Both the position numbers and the translations under genes were made by a program. Shown here piece by piece: positions 39,093-47,662 of a DNA stretch of 64,000 nucleotides. The DNA is from Amycolatopsis aidingensis (GTDB lineage Bacteria; Actinomycetota; Actinomycetes; Mycobacteriales; Pseudonocardiaceae). Every line of letters starts with the position of its first letter. The first letter of the stretch is position 1. The stretch lies in NCBI RefSeq assembly GCF_018885265.1, contig NZ_CP076538.1, forward strand, positions 4,500,001 to 4,564,000. Direction: 5' to 3'. The notes beneath the pieces were generated by a model. It saw nothing but the letters and a program-made list of their open reading frames with translations. It made no database searches and had not been told where the DNA came from.

Positions 39093-40817
39093 TCACGCCT
39101 CCTTCACGGCCGGGCCGACGCCCTTGGTCTGCCGGCGATTCGCACCCAGCCGCTGCACCGCTCCCAGCCCGGAGAGCTTGGGACTGGACAGGGTCTTCGA
39201 CTTCGCTATCAGTGCCACCAGCGGGTGGGTCACCAGGAACACCACGCTCAGGTCCAGCACCGTCGACATGCCGAGGGTGAACGCGAAGCCCTGCACCTCA
39301 CCCACCGCGAGGGTGTACAGCACGGCAGAGGCCAGGAAGAGCACCGCGTCCGAGGCCAGGATGGTGCGCCGGGCCCGTACCCAGCCGCGGGACACCGCGG
39401 AGCGGAAGGTTCTGCCCTCCCGCATCTCGTCCTTGAGCCGTTCGAAGTACACCACGAAGGAGTCGGCCGTGACACCGATGGCGATGATGAACCCGGCGAC
39501 CCCGGCGAGGTCGAGGGTGAACCCGATCCATCGGCCGAGCAGCACCAGCACCGCGTACACGACCGTCGCCGAGAGGAACAGCGAGAGCACGGTGAGCACG
39601 CCGAGAATGCGGTAGTAGAACAGGCAGTACACGAACACCAGCGCGATGCCGATGCCGCCCGCGATCAGGCCCGCCTGTAGCGAGGACAGGCCGAGGGTGG
39701 CCGAAACGGTCTTCGCGTCGGACGAGGTGAAGGACAGCGGCAGCGAGCCGTACTTCAGCACCTCGGCCAGGTCCCTGGCCTCGGCCTGGGTGAAATTCCC
39801 TGTGATCCGGGTCCGGCCGTCCAGGATGGCGACCTCGATGTTCGGCGCGGAGACGACCTGGGTGTCCAGCACGAACGCGGCCCGCTCGCCGACGTTGGCC
39901 GAGGTGAACTCGCCCCACTTGGTGGTGCCCTCGGAGTTGAACTCCAGGTTCACCTCCCAGCCGGGGCTGCCCTGCTGCGGCGGGTTCGCGGTGGCCTGGG
40001 AAATCTGGTCCCCCGGCAGGAAGCTGGGGCCCAGCACGTACTTCTCGGTGCCATCCTGGTTACAGGTGACCAGCGGCAACTCCGGATCATCGTTCCCGCG
40101 CAGCGGGTCCGCCTGGGAGCACTGCAACCGGGCCAGCGCCTGCTGCTGCAGCTGCTGTGCCTGCGCCGCCGCGGCCTGGTCCTGCGGATCGGCCGGAACC
40201 AGGTTCGGGTCCTGCCGGTACTCCTTGGCCTCGCGGATCTGCTTGGCGGTCTCGGCGTCGATCTTGCCGTCGTCGTTGTCCGGCTGTTGCGCGGGCTGCG
40301 CCCCGGCGGGCGCGCCACCGCCGCCCTGCTGGCCCTGCTCGCCCTCGGGCTGGCCCGCTCCAGGCTCGCCAGTGGCTGAGGGGTCGCCGGAAGGGGGCGG
40401 GCTGGACTGCCCTGTCGGCGGCGGGGCCTGCTGGCCTGCCGGTACCGCCTGGACCACCTTGCGGAAGTTCAGCCTGGCCGTCCGGCCGAGGTTCTTGGCC
40501 TGGTCGCCTTCCTCACCGGGCACCGTGATCACCAGGTTGCTGCCGTCGACCACCACCTCGGCACCGCTGACCCCGATGCTGTTCACCCGGGTCTCGATGA
40601 TCGAACGTGCCTGCTGGAGGGACTCGCGGGACGGCTCGTTGCCGTCCGGCGTGCGCGCCGTCAGGGTGACCCTGGTACCGCCCTGCAGGTCGATGCCCAG
40701 TTTGGGCTTCGGCTGCCCGTCGCCGGTGAAGAACACCAGCGCGTACAGCGCGACGACGATGAGGACGAAGAAGGCGAGATAGCGTCCCGGGCGGATCTGC
40801 CCGGCCGGAGGTGCCAC
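39093..40817 (-). CDS. secD: Protein translocase subunit SecD
   Basis: A 574-residue membrane protein, partner of SecF. It has an N-terminal helix (YLAFFVLIVVALYALVFF), the GIDLQGGTRVTL motif, a long periplasmic region with an unusually Gln/Pro/Gly-rich low-complexity insert (about residues 117-180), and the C-terminal RND-like helices (LIAGGIGIALVFVYCLFYYRILGVL, AGVAGFIIAIGVTADSFVVYFERLKDEMREGR). GTG 40817. A strong hairpin separates it from yajC upstream, so it may have its own promoter in 40818-40900. Confidence 0.96.
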   Translation of the reverse strand: MAPPAGQIRPGRYLAFFVLIVVALYALVFFTGDGQPKPKLGIDLQGGTRVTLTARTPDGNEPSRESLQQARSIIETRVNSIGVSGAEVVVDGSNLVITVPGEEGDQAKNLGRTARLNFRKVVQAVPAGQQAPPPTGQSSPPPSGDPSATGEPGAGQPEGEQGQQGGGGAPAGAQPAQQPDNDDGKIDAETAKQIREAKEYRQDPNLVPADPQDQAAAAQAQQLQQQALARLQCSQADPLRGNDDPELPLVTCNQDGTEKYVLGPSFLPGDQISQATANPPQQGSPGWEVNLEFNSEGTTKWGEFTSANVGERAAFVLDTQVVSAPNIEVAILDGRTRITGNFTQAEARDLAEVLKYGSLPLSFTSSDAKTVSATLGLSSLQAGLIAGGIGIALVFVYCLFYYRILGVLTVLSLFLSATVVYAVLVLLGRWIGFTLDLAGVAGFIIAIGVTADSFVVYFERLKDEMREGRTFRSAVSRGWVRARRTILASDAVLFLASAVLYTLAVGEVQGFAFTLGMSTVLDLSVVFLVTHPLVALIAKSKTLSSPKLSGLGAVQRLGANRRQTKGVGPAVKEA

Positions 40818-40900
40818 GGTCGGTCGTACTCCTCGAACTGGGTCCTGTCAGCTGTCGGTGCCCTGCCCGTGCCCGGCCACCCGGTGAGACGGCCGACACA

Positions 40901-40934
40901 CACGCAGCACCGAGACCCTACTCGGTGCTGCGTG
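40901..40934 (-). terminator. Perfect 14-bp hairpin between yajC and secD
   Basis: Arms CACGCAGCACCGAG and CTCGGTGCTGCGTG are exact reverse complements around a six-base loop, about 70 nt past the yajC stop. No T-run follows. Such hairpins are common terminators in actinomycetes. It would end yajC transcription before secDF, or act as an attenuator. Confidence 0.7.
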
Positions 40935-41003
40935 AACCCAGCGTTGGGCCCTCACCCACACGTGGCGAGGCGCATGGGCGATCAGGCTGAGGCGCACGCT
41001 CCG

Positions 41004-41411
41004 TTACTTCTTGCCGTGTTCCAGCGGGGGCGCGACCTGCGCTCCCTGCTTCTCCTCATCGGCTTCGGTGTCACGCTCGGTGTCCGCGGCCGAGTTCGTC
41101 TCGGCGACCGCCTCGTCCTCGGTGTCCTCGTCGCCGTCCTCGTCGAGCACCGGGTTGATCTTCTCCCGCACGGCCTGGCGCAGCCAGGTGGTCACCACGC
41201 CATCGGCGATCTCGAGGTCGATGGTGCTCTCGTCGCTGGCGTCAGCCACCGTCGCGTACAGGCCGGAGGTGGTCATCACCCGGTCCCCGTCGGACAGGCT
41301 GTTCTGCAGCTCCTGCTGCTGCGCCATCGCCTTCTTCTGCTTGCGGGTGCCCATGATGAGCGGAATCGCCACGACGAGCATCAGGAGCAGCGGCAGGAAT
41401 AGGCCTTCCAT
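41004..41411 (-). CDS. yajC: Preprotein translocase subunit YajC
   Basis: A 135-residue single-span membrane protein of the SecDF-YajC complex. The N-terminal helix (GLFLPLLLMLVVAIPLIMGTR) is followed by the conserved basic segment KQKKAMAQQQELQNSLSDGDRVMTTSGLYATV, and a long acidic tail (Asp/Glu/Thr-rich) common in actinomycetes. It lies between ruvB and secD as in M. tuberculosis. The hairpin 3' of it suggests a separate transcript. Confidence 0.94.
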   Translation of the reverse strand: MEGLFLPLLLMLVVAIPLIMGTRKQKKAMAQQQELQNSLSDGDRVMTTSGLYATVADASDESTIDLEIADGVVTTWLRQAVREKINPVLDEDGDEDTEDEAVAETNSAADTERDTEADEEKQGAQVAPPLEHGKK

Positions 41412-41483
41412 AATTCTCCATTCGACGGACGCTCGTGCCTGGAGATGGCGTCCGGTTTGTGTGGATGTGCTCTATCGAGTGTG

Positions 41484-41513
41484 CCAGGTGCCACCGGGAA
41501 GGCCAGCACCTGG
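41484..41513 (-). terminator. Inverted repeat after ruvB
   Basis: Arms CCAGGTGC (41484-41491) and GCACCTGG (41506-41513) can pair around 14 bases; an overlapping alternative uses CCAGCA/TGCTGG a few bases further. It starts about 28 nt past the ruvB stop, so it may end the ruvCAB transcript. No T-run is present. Confidence 0.45.
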
Positions 41514-41540
41514 TGCTGGTCGGTGCTCCCCTGGCCCTGT

Positions 41541-42602
41541 TCAGTCGAACAAACTCGGCTCCGCAACCGTTCCCGCGGGCGGCTGCAACCCGAGGTGCTC
41601 CCAAGCGGTCGCGGTAGCGACCCGGCCACGGGGAGTCCGTGCGAGCATACCGGCGCGCACAAGGTAGGGCTCACACACCTCCTCCACCGTGGTCGGCTCC
41701 TCCCCCACGGCGACCGCGAGCGTGGACACGCCAACCGGCCCGCCGCCGAAGGAACGCACCAGCGCACCGAGCACGGCGCGGTCCAGCCGGTCCAGCCCGA
41801 GCTCGTCCACGTCGTAGACCTCCAGCGCGGCGCGCACCACCTCCTTGCTCGCCACGCCGTCCGCACGCACCTCGGCATAGTCCCGCACCCGGCGCAGCAG
41901 CCGGTTGGCGATCCGCGGGGTGCCGCGGGAGCGGCGGGCGATCTCCGCGCCTGCGTCCTCGTCCACGGTGATGTCCAGGATGGTCGCCGCCCTGCGGACC
42001 ACCAGCTCCAGCTCCTGCGGGTGGTAGAACTCCATCTGCCCGGTGAAGCCGAACCGGTCGCGCAGCGGGCCGGTCAGCGAGCCGGATCGGGTGGTCGCGC
42101 CGACCAGCGTGAACGGGGCGATCTCCAGCGGGATGCTGGTCGCCCCCGGCCCCTTGCCGACCACCACGTCCACCCGGAAGTCCTCCATCGCCAGGTAGAG
42201 CATCTCCTCGGCGGGGCGCGCGATGCGGTGGATCTCGTCGATGAACAGGACGTCGCCCTCGGCGAGGTTGGACAGCATCGCGGCCAGGTCGCCCGCGCGC
42301 TCCAGCGCGGGTCCCGAGGTGACCCGGATCGTGGCGTCCAGCTCGGCCGCGATGATCATCGCCAGGCTGGTCTTGCCGAGCCCCGGCGGGCCGGACAGCA
42401 GCACGTGGTCCGGCGGCACGCCGCGCATGCGCGCGCTGGCCAGTACCAGGTCCAGTTGCTCGCGCACCCTGGGCTGCCCGATGAACTCCGCCAGCTTGCG
42501 CGGACGCAGGGTGGTCTCGACTTCGTGCTCGCCGCGGTGCGGCAGGGCGGAGAGGGCGGTCTCGTCGGCCGGTTCGAAGTCGGTCACCTGCTCATCGTGC
42601 AT
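41541..42602 (-). CDS. ruvB: Holliday junction branch-migration ATPase RuvB
   Basis: A 353-residue AAA+ motor that drives branch migration with RuvA. Walker [16 protein letters not shown], Walker [10 protein letters not shown], sensor 1 [21 protein letters not shown], and the C-terminal winged helix ([56 protein letters not shown]) are all present. ATG 42602 lies 8 nt after the ruvA stop. Last gene of ruvC-ruvA-ruvB, whose promoter region carries a LexA-like box. Confidence 0.97.
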   Translation of the reverse strand: MHDEQVTDFEPADETALSALPHRGEHEVETTLRPRKLAEFIGQPRVREQLDLVLASARMRGVPPDHVLLSGPPGLGKTSLAMIIAAELDATIRVTSGPALERAGDLAAMLSNLAEGDVLFIDEIHRIARPAEEMLYLAMEDFRVDVVVGKGPGATSIPLEIAPFTLVGATTRSGSLTGPLRDRFGFTGQMEFYHPQELELVVRRAATILDITVDEDAGAEIARRSRGTPRIANRLLRRVRDYAEVRADGVASKEVVRAALEVYDVDELGLDRLDRAVLGALVRSFGGGPVGVSTLAVAVGEEPTTVEEVCEPYLVRAGMLARTPRGRVATATAWEHLGLQPPAGTVAEPSLFD

Positions 42603-42610
42603 GGACGCCC

Positions 42611-43216
42611 CTATTGCTTACGCCCGAGGGTGGTCAGCGCGGCCCGCAGGGTCGCCGAGGTGTCCGCGGCGCCGTCGGCCGCGAGTACCTTGTCCACCGC
42701 CTGCTCGGCCTGTTTGGCCGGGAAGCCCAGCCCGGCCAGCGCCTCCACGACCTCCGCGCGGACCGCGGCGCCCGCCCCGGTGGCGGCCGTGCCCTCCGGA
42801 CCAGCGGTCTCGTCGGTGGCGGTCACCTTGTCCCGCAGCTCCAGGGTCAGCCGTTCGGCACCCTTGCGGCCGATCCCCGGGACCTGGGTGAGCGTGGTGA
42901 TGTGGCCCTCGGCGAGCGCGGTGCGCAGCTTGTCCGGGTCGAGCACGGCCAGCGCGGCCAGCGCCAGCCGCGGGCCGATCCCGGAGACGGTCTGCAGCAG
43001 GCCGAACAGCTCCCGGGCCTCGAGCTCGGCGAAACCGAACAGGGTCAGCGAGTCCTCCCGGACCACCAGCGCGGTGTGCAGCAGGGTCTGCTCGCCCCGG
43101 CGCAGCGTGGCCAGGGTGGCCGGGGTCGCCTGCACCGCAAGCCCCACCCCGCCGACCTCCACCACCACGTGGTCAAGGCCCACGGACAGCACCTCGCCGC
43201 GCACCGAGGAGATCAT
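42611..43216 (-). CDS. ruvA: Holliday junction DNA helicase subunit RuvA
   Basis: A 201-residue junction-binding protein. Domain I OB fold ([32 protein letters not shown]), the helix-hairpin-helix pair ([17 protein letters not shown] and [19 protein letters not shown]), and domain III ([24 protein letters not shown]) are intact. ATG 43216 overlaps the ruvC stop (ATGA, 43213-43216), which fixes the start; earlier in-frame starts lie inside ruvC. Confidence 0.97.
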   Translation of the reverse strand: MISSVRGEVLSVGLDHVVVEVGGVGLAVQATPATLATLRRGEQTLLHTALVVREDSLTLFGFAELEARELFGLLQTVSGIGPRLALAALAVLDPDKLRTALAEGHITTLTQVPGIGRKGAERLTLELRDKVTATDETAGPEGTAATGAGAAVRAEVVEALAGLGFPAKQAEQAVDKVLAADGAADTSATLRAALTTLGRKQ

Positions 43217-43893
43217 CGCCCACCGCCTGTCGTGCCATTGATCGTGTTTGCCGTCCACGTAGTCGTGTTGGCCGTTCGCGTAGCCGAGTTTGCCGCCTGC
43301 GTAGCCGAGTTGGCCGTTCCCGTAGGCGAGTTGGCCTTCCGTGTCGCCGCGGCCAGCCGCGCCTTGTGCTTGCGGGCCAGTTCGGCGGCCCGCGCCTCGG
43401 CCTCGGCCACCTTCGCCCGCATCGGTTCCCGCCACAGGTGACAGATGGCAAGGGCCAGCGCGTCGGCAGCGTCCGCCGGACTGGGCTTCTCGGCGAGTTT
43501 GAGCAGCCTGGTCACCATGCCGGTGACCTGCGCCTTGTCCGCGCGGCCCGATCCGGTGACGGCCGCCTTCACCTCACTCGGGGTGTGGAACACCACCGGC
43601 AGCCCGCGCCGCGCCGCGCTCAGCGCCACCACGCCACCCGCCTGGGCGGTGCCCATCACGGTCCGCACGTTGTGCTGGCTGAACACCCGCTCCACCGCGA
43701 CGGCGTGCGGCCGGTAGGTGTCCAGCCACTCCTCCACCCGCTCCGAGACATGCAGCAGCCGGGCGGACAGCTCCGCGTCGGCGGGGGTGCGCACCACGTC
43801 CACCGCCACACAGCTGACCGTCCTGCCGATTCCGCCGTCCACGACGCCGAGGCCGCAGCGGGTCAGCCCGGGGTCCACCCCGAGCACCCGCAT
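43213..43893 (-). CDS. ruvC: Holliday junction resolvase RuvC with repeat-encoded C-terminal tail
   Basis: A 226-residue structure-specific endonuclease. Catalytic acids: D7 ([12 protein letters not shown]), E in [10 protein letters not shown], and the C-terminal [12 protein letters not shown]. The core ends near residue 185, close to the usual RuvC length (about 175-190). The remaining tail is built from degenerate heptapeptides ([28 protein letters not shown]) encoded by the 21-bp repeats at 43244-43348. ATG 43893 has AAGGA upstream; GTGs at 43905 and 43920 are alternatives. A LexA-like box lies 37-52 nt upstream. The tail is probably unstructured and not needed for catalysis. Confidence 0.95.
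   Translation of the reverse strand: MRVLGVDPGLTRCGLGVVDGGIGRTVSCVAVDVVRTPADAELSARLLHVSERVEEWLDTYRPHAVAVERVFSQHNVRTVMGTAQAGGVVALSAARRGLPVVFHTPSEVKAAVTGSGRADKAQVTGMVTRLLKLAEKPSPADAADALALAICHLWREPMRAKVAEAEARAAELARKHKARLAAATRKANSPTGTANSATQAANSATRTANTTTWTANTINGTTGGGR
43244..43348. repeat. 21-bp tandem repeats, locus B (inside ruvC 3' end)
   Basis: Five contiguous 21-bp units at 43244, 43265, 43286, 43307 and 43328. Cores read GTGTTTGCCG, GTGTTGGCCG, GAGTTTGCCG, GAGTTGGCCG and GAGTTGGCCT, each followed by a variable stretch ending around CGTAGCC. The unit length is seven codons, so the array keeps the ruvC frame. Same family as loci A and C. Confidence 0.88.
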
Positions 43894-43929
43894 CGTGTCC
43901 TTCACCTGCACCTGTCCCACCTCGAGGCC

Positions 43930-43945
43930 GCGAACACCAGTTCGA
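43930..43945. promoter_or_regulatory. LexA-like (SOS) box before ruvCAB
   Basis: GCGAAC-ACCA-GTTCGA matches TCGAAC-N4-GTTCGA at 11 of 12 defined bases. It lies 37 nt before the ruvC ATG. ruvCAB is LexA-controlled in mycobacteria and many other bacteria, so the site is credible despite the mismatch. Confidence 0.7.
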
Positions 43946-44000
43946 GGTGAACCCTACCGGCGAGTCCCCGCCCCTGGCCTGAGGACTCGCCGGACCGCGG

Positions 44001-44186
44001 TCACCGCTCCTGCGGCCAGACCACGGCCTGGGCCAGCACGACGTACTCGCCGTTGAAAGTCGCGGCGGGGCTGCCGTGCAGTTGGTAGCCCTCGGCGAGG
44101 GCCTCGCTGACCCGGCGGCAGAACGCCGCGTCGTCCGGGCCGGTCAGCAGGCGGTAGCGGAGTTTTCCGTTCGGCGGCTCGCTCAT
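44001..44186 (-). CDS. DUF1737-domain small protein
   Basis: A 61-residue protein matching the DUF1737 pattern almost end to end: YRLLTGPDDAAFCRRVSEALAEGYQLHGSPAATFNGEYVVLAQAVV. Family members are small and cytoplasmic, with no proven function. ATG 44186 is 7 nt after the stop of the exported phosphodiesterase gene upstream, so they are probably co-transcribed. The 107-bp gap to ruvC holds the ruvCAB promoter region. Confidence 0.85.
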   Translation of the reverse strand: MSEPPNGKLRYRLLTGPDDAAFCRRVSEALAEGYQLHGSPAATFNGEYVVLAQAVVWPQER

Positions 44187-44193
44187 GCCCCCA

Positions 44194-45132
44194 TCATGCC
44201 GTCAACCGCACCAGGGCCTGGACGGGCAGGTGGTCGGAGGGGTAGCGCCCGCGCAGGGTGAAGGTGTTGATCGCCGCCGCGCGCACGTCGATCCCCTGGT
44301 TGGCCAGGATCCAGTCGATCCGGGTACCACCACGCACCGGCTCCCGGTAACCGCCGAAGGTGCCCCAGGCCGGGGTGAGCCTGCGGTCGGCGGTGTGCCA
44401 GGTGTCGCCCAGCCCCGCCGCGGTGAGGATGCGGAAGGACTCCGAGTCCTCGGCCGGGGTGTTGAAGTCCCCGGTCAGCACCACCGGCAGGCCGGGGTCG
44501 AATCCGGTGATCCGTTCCGCGACCAGTTCGGCGCTGCGCTGCCGCGAGTTCTCCGAGCGGTGGTCGAAATGGGTGTTCACGTGGACGAACTCGCGCCCGC
44601 GGCGGTCCCGGAAACGCACCCAGGTGACCATCCGGACCACGGTGTTGCCCCAGGAGGCCGACCCGATCACCTTCGGGGTGTCGGAGAGCCAGAAGTGGTC
44701 GAAGTCGACCGGCTCGACCCTGCGGGTGTCGTAGTAGACGGCCATGAACTCGCCGCGGCTGCCGCCCTCCCTGCCGAGGCCGATCCAGTCGTAGTGCCCC
44801 GGTAGGTCCGCGCTCACCTGCTTGACCTGGTGATACAGCGCCTCCTGCACGCCGAGCACGGTCGGCCGCTCCAGCCACAGCAGCCTGGCCAGCACCGGCC
44901 TGCGGTCGGTCCATGAGTCCGGCGTGCCGGGCTCCGCGCCCGCGTCGTAGCGGATGTTGAAGGACATGACATGCAGGTCGTCCCCGTACGCGGGGCCGAT
45001 CAACCGGCGTCCCGGCCAGTGCGCGGGCTCGGCCTGCGCGGTACCTGCGGAACCCAGCATCCCGGCGACACCCACCGCCCCGGCTATCCCGAGCGCGCCC
45101 CGCCGGGACACCCCGGCCCGATCATCGGTCAC
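44194..45132 (-). CDS. Tat-exported endonuclease/exonuclease/phosphatase-family protein
   Basis: A 312-residue secreted phosphodiesterase of the EEP fold. The N-terminus has a twin-arginine signal (VSRRGALGIAGAVGVAGMLGSAGTAQA). Catalytic motifs: VMSFNIRYD (Asn), VLGVQEALYHQ (Glu), NTHFDHRSENSR (His/Asp region), VVLTGDFNTPAEDSE (Asp/Asn) and YPSDHLPVQALV (Asp-His). The family includes DNases, phosphatases and sphingomyelinases; the substrate cannot be set. Start GTG 45132. Followed by the DUF1737 gene. Confidence 0.93.
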   Translation of the reverse strand: MTDDRAGVSRRGALGIAGAVGVAGMLGSAGTAQAEPAHWPGRRLIGPAYGDDLHVMSFNIRYDAGAEPGTPDSWTDRRPVLARLLWLERPTVLGVQEALYHQVKQVSADLPGHYDWIGLGREGGSRGEFMAVYYDTRRVEPVDFDHFWLSDTPKVIGSASWGNTVVRMVTWVRFRDRRGREFVHVNTHFDHRSENSRQRSAELVAERITGFDPGLPVVLTGDFNTPAEDSESFRILTAAGLGDTWHTADRRLTPAWGTFGGYREPVRGGTRIDWILANQGIDVRAAAINTFTLRGRYPSDHLPVQALVRLTA

Positions 45133-45262
45133 GACAACTCCCCAGCAGATCGTCTTCGACTACCGGGTCCGAGGCTGCTGGCCGCCCGTGTGCACGGGTT
45201 CACCGGCAGGTGGCGGGGAGGCGAACACCCGCCCAACAACCGCGTCGATCTACTGTGGACAG

Positions 45263-45784
45263 TCAGGGACCGTCCACGCCGGGGGTCCAGCTCTCCGGGA
45301 CGCCGCTGACGGTGAGCACCGGCTGCCAGGCGGCGAAGCCCTCCGGGGCGTGCTCCTCCCACGGCCACACGCCCTCCGGCGTCGGCACGATGATCTGCAC
45401 GGCCGGGAAGTCGCCATCCGGGTACACCAGGAACGCGCTGCCGAAGAACTCCGGGTAGTGACCCTTCGCGACCTGCTCGAAGGTCAGTGGCACGCCCTCG
45501 AAGAAGTCGTCGTAAACCTTGCCGAACTCGAACCGCTCACCCGCGGCCGCCCGGTCCACATAGGCGTCCAGCAGCACCGGCGCGATCTCCTCCGGAAGGC
45601 CGACGACCACCGCCTCGGGAACCTCGTGCAGGGCCCAGGCACAGGCGGTGAAGGCATACCCCGCCCCGTTCTCGTCCCTGCTCACCGAGATGACGGCGTT
45701 TCCCCGTTGCTCGCCCTGGGAAACAATCCACTCACGCAGCTCTTCCTCTTCTGAGGTCAGGATCTCGGCCGTCACGGCGGACAT
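45263..45784 (-). CDS. DUF4262-domain protein
   Basis: A 173-residue soluble protein. The pattern YAFTACAWALHEVPEAVVVGLPEEIAPVLLDAYVDRAAAGERFEFGKVYDDFFEGVPLTFEQVAKGHY fits DUF4262, with a Trp/Pro-rich C-terminus (EGVWPWEEHAPEGFAAWQPVL). Function unknown. It stands alone between yebC and the phosphodiesterase; the 130-bp gap on its 3' side shows no clear feature. Confidence 0.75.
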   Translation of the reverse strand: MSAVTAEILTSEEEELREWIVSQGEQRGNAVISVSRDENGAGYAFTACAWALHEVPEAVVVGLPEEIAPVLLDAYVDRAAAGERFEFGKVYDDFFEGVPLTFEQVAKGHYPEFFGSAFLVYPDGDFPAVQIIVPTPEGVWPWEEHAPEGFAAWQPVLTVSGVPESWTPGVDGP

Positions 45785-45838
45785 TCTGCCGTACCGATCC
45801 GCGCACGCCCAGTGCCTACGCCCCGGTAATCCGGCGGA

Positions 45839-46588
45839 TCAGCCGACTTCGGCCAGTACCTCGTCCGAGACGTCGAAGTTGGCGAACACGTTCTGCACGT
45901 CGTCGCAGTCCTCCAGCGCGTCGATCAGCCGGAACACCTTCTTGGCACCCTCCGCGTCCAGCGGCACGTTGACCGAGGCGAGGAAGTTCGCGTCCGCCGA
46001 CTCGTACTCGTACCCGGCCTCCTGTACCGCGGAGCGGACCGCGACGAGGTCGGTAGCCTCGGAGATGATCTCGAAGCTCTCGCCGAGGTCATTGACCTCC
46101 TCCGCGCCCGCGTCCAGCACGGCCATCAGCACGTCGTCCTCGGAAAGCCCGTTCTTCGGCATGATCACCACGCCCCTGCGGGTGAACAGGTAGGACACCG
46201 AGCCGGGGTCGGCCAGCGAGCCGCCGTGCCGGGTGAGCGCGGTGCGCACCTCGCTCGCCGCGCGGTTCTTGTTGTCGGTGAGGCACTCGATCAGCACGGC
46301 CACGCCGTTCGGCGCGTAGCCCTCGTACATGATCGTCTGCCACTCGGCGCCGCCGGCCTCCTCACCGGCACCGCGCCTGCGCGCGCGCTCGATGTTGTCC
46401 TTGGGCACCGAGTTCTTGTTCGCCTTGAGGATGGCGTCGTACAGCGTGGGGTTGGCTTCCGGGTCACCCCCGCCGGAACGCGCGGCGACCTCAATGTTCT
46501 TGATCAGTCTCGCGAACAGCTTGCCACGCTTGGCGTCGAGGGCGGCCTTCTTGTGCTTGGTGGTGGCCCACTTGGAGTGGCCGCTCAT
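45839..46588 (-). CDS. YebC/PmpR-family DNA-binding or translation factor
   Basis: A 249-residue protein with the family start [47 protein letters not shown], the [12 protein letters not shown] helix, and [28 protein letters not shown]. YebC proteins were long listed as transcriptional regulators; recent work links members to translation of proline stretches. Position before pdxT matches Rv2603c. A clean ATG start at 46588. Confidence 0.95.
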   Translation of the reverse strand: MSGHSKWATTKHKKAALDAKRGKLFARLIKNIEVAARSGGGDPEANPTLYDAILKANKNSVPKDNIERARRRGAGEEAGGAEWQTIMYEGYAPNGVAVLIECLTDNKNRAASEVRTALTRHGGSLADPGSVSYLFTRRGVVIMPKNGLSEDDVLMAVLDAGAEEVNDLGESFEIISEATDLVAVRSAVQEAGYEYESADANFLASVNVPLDAEGAKKVFRLIDALEDCDDVQNVFANFDVSDEVLAEVG

Positions 46589-46624
46589 CTCTCCTCCATG
46601 TCGTCGATCAGGTCCAGTTCGGCG

Positions 46625-47251
46625 CTACGCGTCCCGCACGATGCGCACGAACAACCGGTGCACGCGCTCGTCACCGGTGATTTCCGGGTGGAAGGCAGTG
46701 GCCAGCGCGTTCTGCTGCCGCACCGCGACGATCCTATCCGCAGCGCCCCCGCGGCCGGGGGTGTCCTGCACTTTGGCGAGCACCTCGACTCCGTCGCCGG
46801 TCTTCTCCACCCACGGAGCGCGGATGAAGACCGCGTGCAACGGACCGCCGGAGATCCCGGCGAAGTCCAGGTCCTCCTCGAAGGAGTCAACCTGCCTGCC
46901 GAAGGCGTTGCGCCGCACGACGATGTCCAGCCCGTCCAGCTGGTGCTGGTCGGGCCGCCCGTCCAGGGCCTGCCTGGCGAGCAGGATCATCCCGGCGCAG
47001 GAGCCGAAGGCTGGCATGCCCTCGGCGATCCGCGCGCGCAACGGCTCGAGCAGTTCGAAGGTGCCGAGCAGCCGGGACATCGTGGTGGACTCTCCGCCCG
47101 GCAGCACCAGGCCGTGCACGGCCGCCAGCTCCTCCGGCCGCCGGACCGTGACGGCCCGCGCGCCCGCGTTCTCCAGCATCGTGGCGTGCTCACGCACATC
47201 GCCCTGCAGAGCCAGCACCCCCACCACCGGTCGTGCCGTCACCGCTGCCAC
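46625..47251 (-). CDS. pdxT: Pyridoxal 5'-phosphate synthase glutaminase subunit PdxT
   Basis: A 208-residue class I glutamine amidotransferase that feeds ammonia to PdxS. Motifs: [28 protein letters not shown], the nucleophile Cys in [13 protein letters not shown], and the His/Glu pair in [20 protein letters not shown] 47251 or 47242 are both possible starts. Its usual partner pdxS is about 3.4 kb away (50660) rather than adjacent, because an accessory block lies between them. Confidence 0.95.
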   Translation of the reverse strand: MAAVTARPVVGVLALQGDVREHATMLENAGARAVTVRRPEELAAVHGLVLPGGESTTMSRLLGTFELLEPLRARIAEGMPAFGSCAGMILLARQALDGRPDQHQLDGLDIVVRRNAFGRQVDSFEEDLDFAGISGGPLHAVFIRAPWVEKTGDGVEVLAKVQDTPGRGGAADRIVAVRQQNALATAFHPEITGDERVHRLFVRIVRDA

Positions 47252-47335
47252 ACCTCGACCACGTCGGACTCCTTCCGCCGATCCCGCAGGTCAACCCTAC
47301 CGGCGCGGGAAGGTGGTGCGGGTCCCCGGCCTCGA

Positions 47336-47662
47336 TCAGGGCACGCCGAGCAGCCGCAACCCGGCCGCGGTGCCCGCCGCGGCGAGTACGACCACGATGA
47401 ACGGGGCCTTGCGCCAGGCCAGTACGCCACCCACCAGCACACCCGCTGGACGGGCGAACCCGGCGAACTCCTGGTCGGCGATGAAGGTCTGGGTGAGCAC
47501 CAGGGCGCCGAGCAGCACCACGGCGGAGGTCACCATCAGCTTCTCCGCCCGTTCGGACAGCTTGACCCGCGCCCGCAGCACCGGGCCGGCGAACCGGAAG
47601 GCGAAGGTGCCTGCGCCGAGCACGAGGGTGGCCACCACCAGGGTCATCGGGTCGGCTAGCAC
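47336..47662 (-). CDS. azlD: AzlD-family branched-chain amino acid exporter subunit
   Basis: A 108-residue membrane protein with about four hydrophobic segments (MTLVVATLVLGAGTFAFRFAGPV, LMVTSAVVLLGALVLTQTF, FARPAGVLVGGVLAWRKAPFIVVVLAAAGTAA). The Arg-Phe-Ala-Gly-Pro and RPAGVLVGG blocks fit AzlD. GTG 47662 overlaps the azlC stop by seven bases (GTGCTAG), so the pair is co-translated. Works with AzlC in export of branched-chain amino acids or analogues. Confidence 0.88.
   Translation of the reverse strand: MLADPMTLVVATLVLGAGTFAFRFAGPVLRARVKLSERAEKLMVTSAVVLLGALVLTQTFIADQEFAGFARPAGVLVGGVLAWRKAPFIVVVLAAAGTAAGLRLLGVP

Noticed and set aside
43244..43348. Frameshift or misassembly at the ruvC 3' end
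   Set aside because: The units are in frame, the stop overlaps the ruvA ATG in the normal ATGA way, and the same repeat occurs at two other loci.
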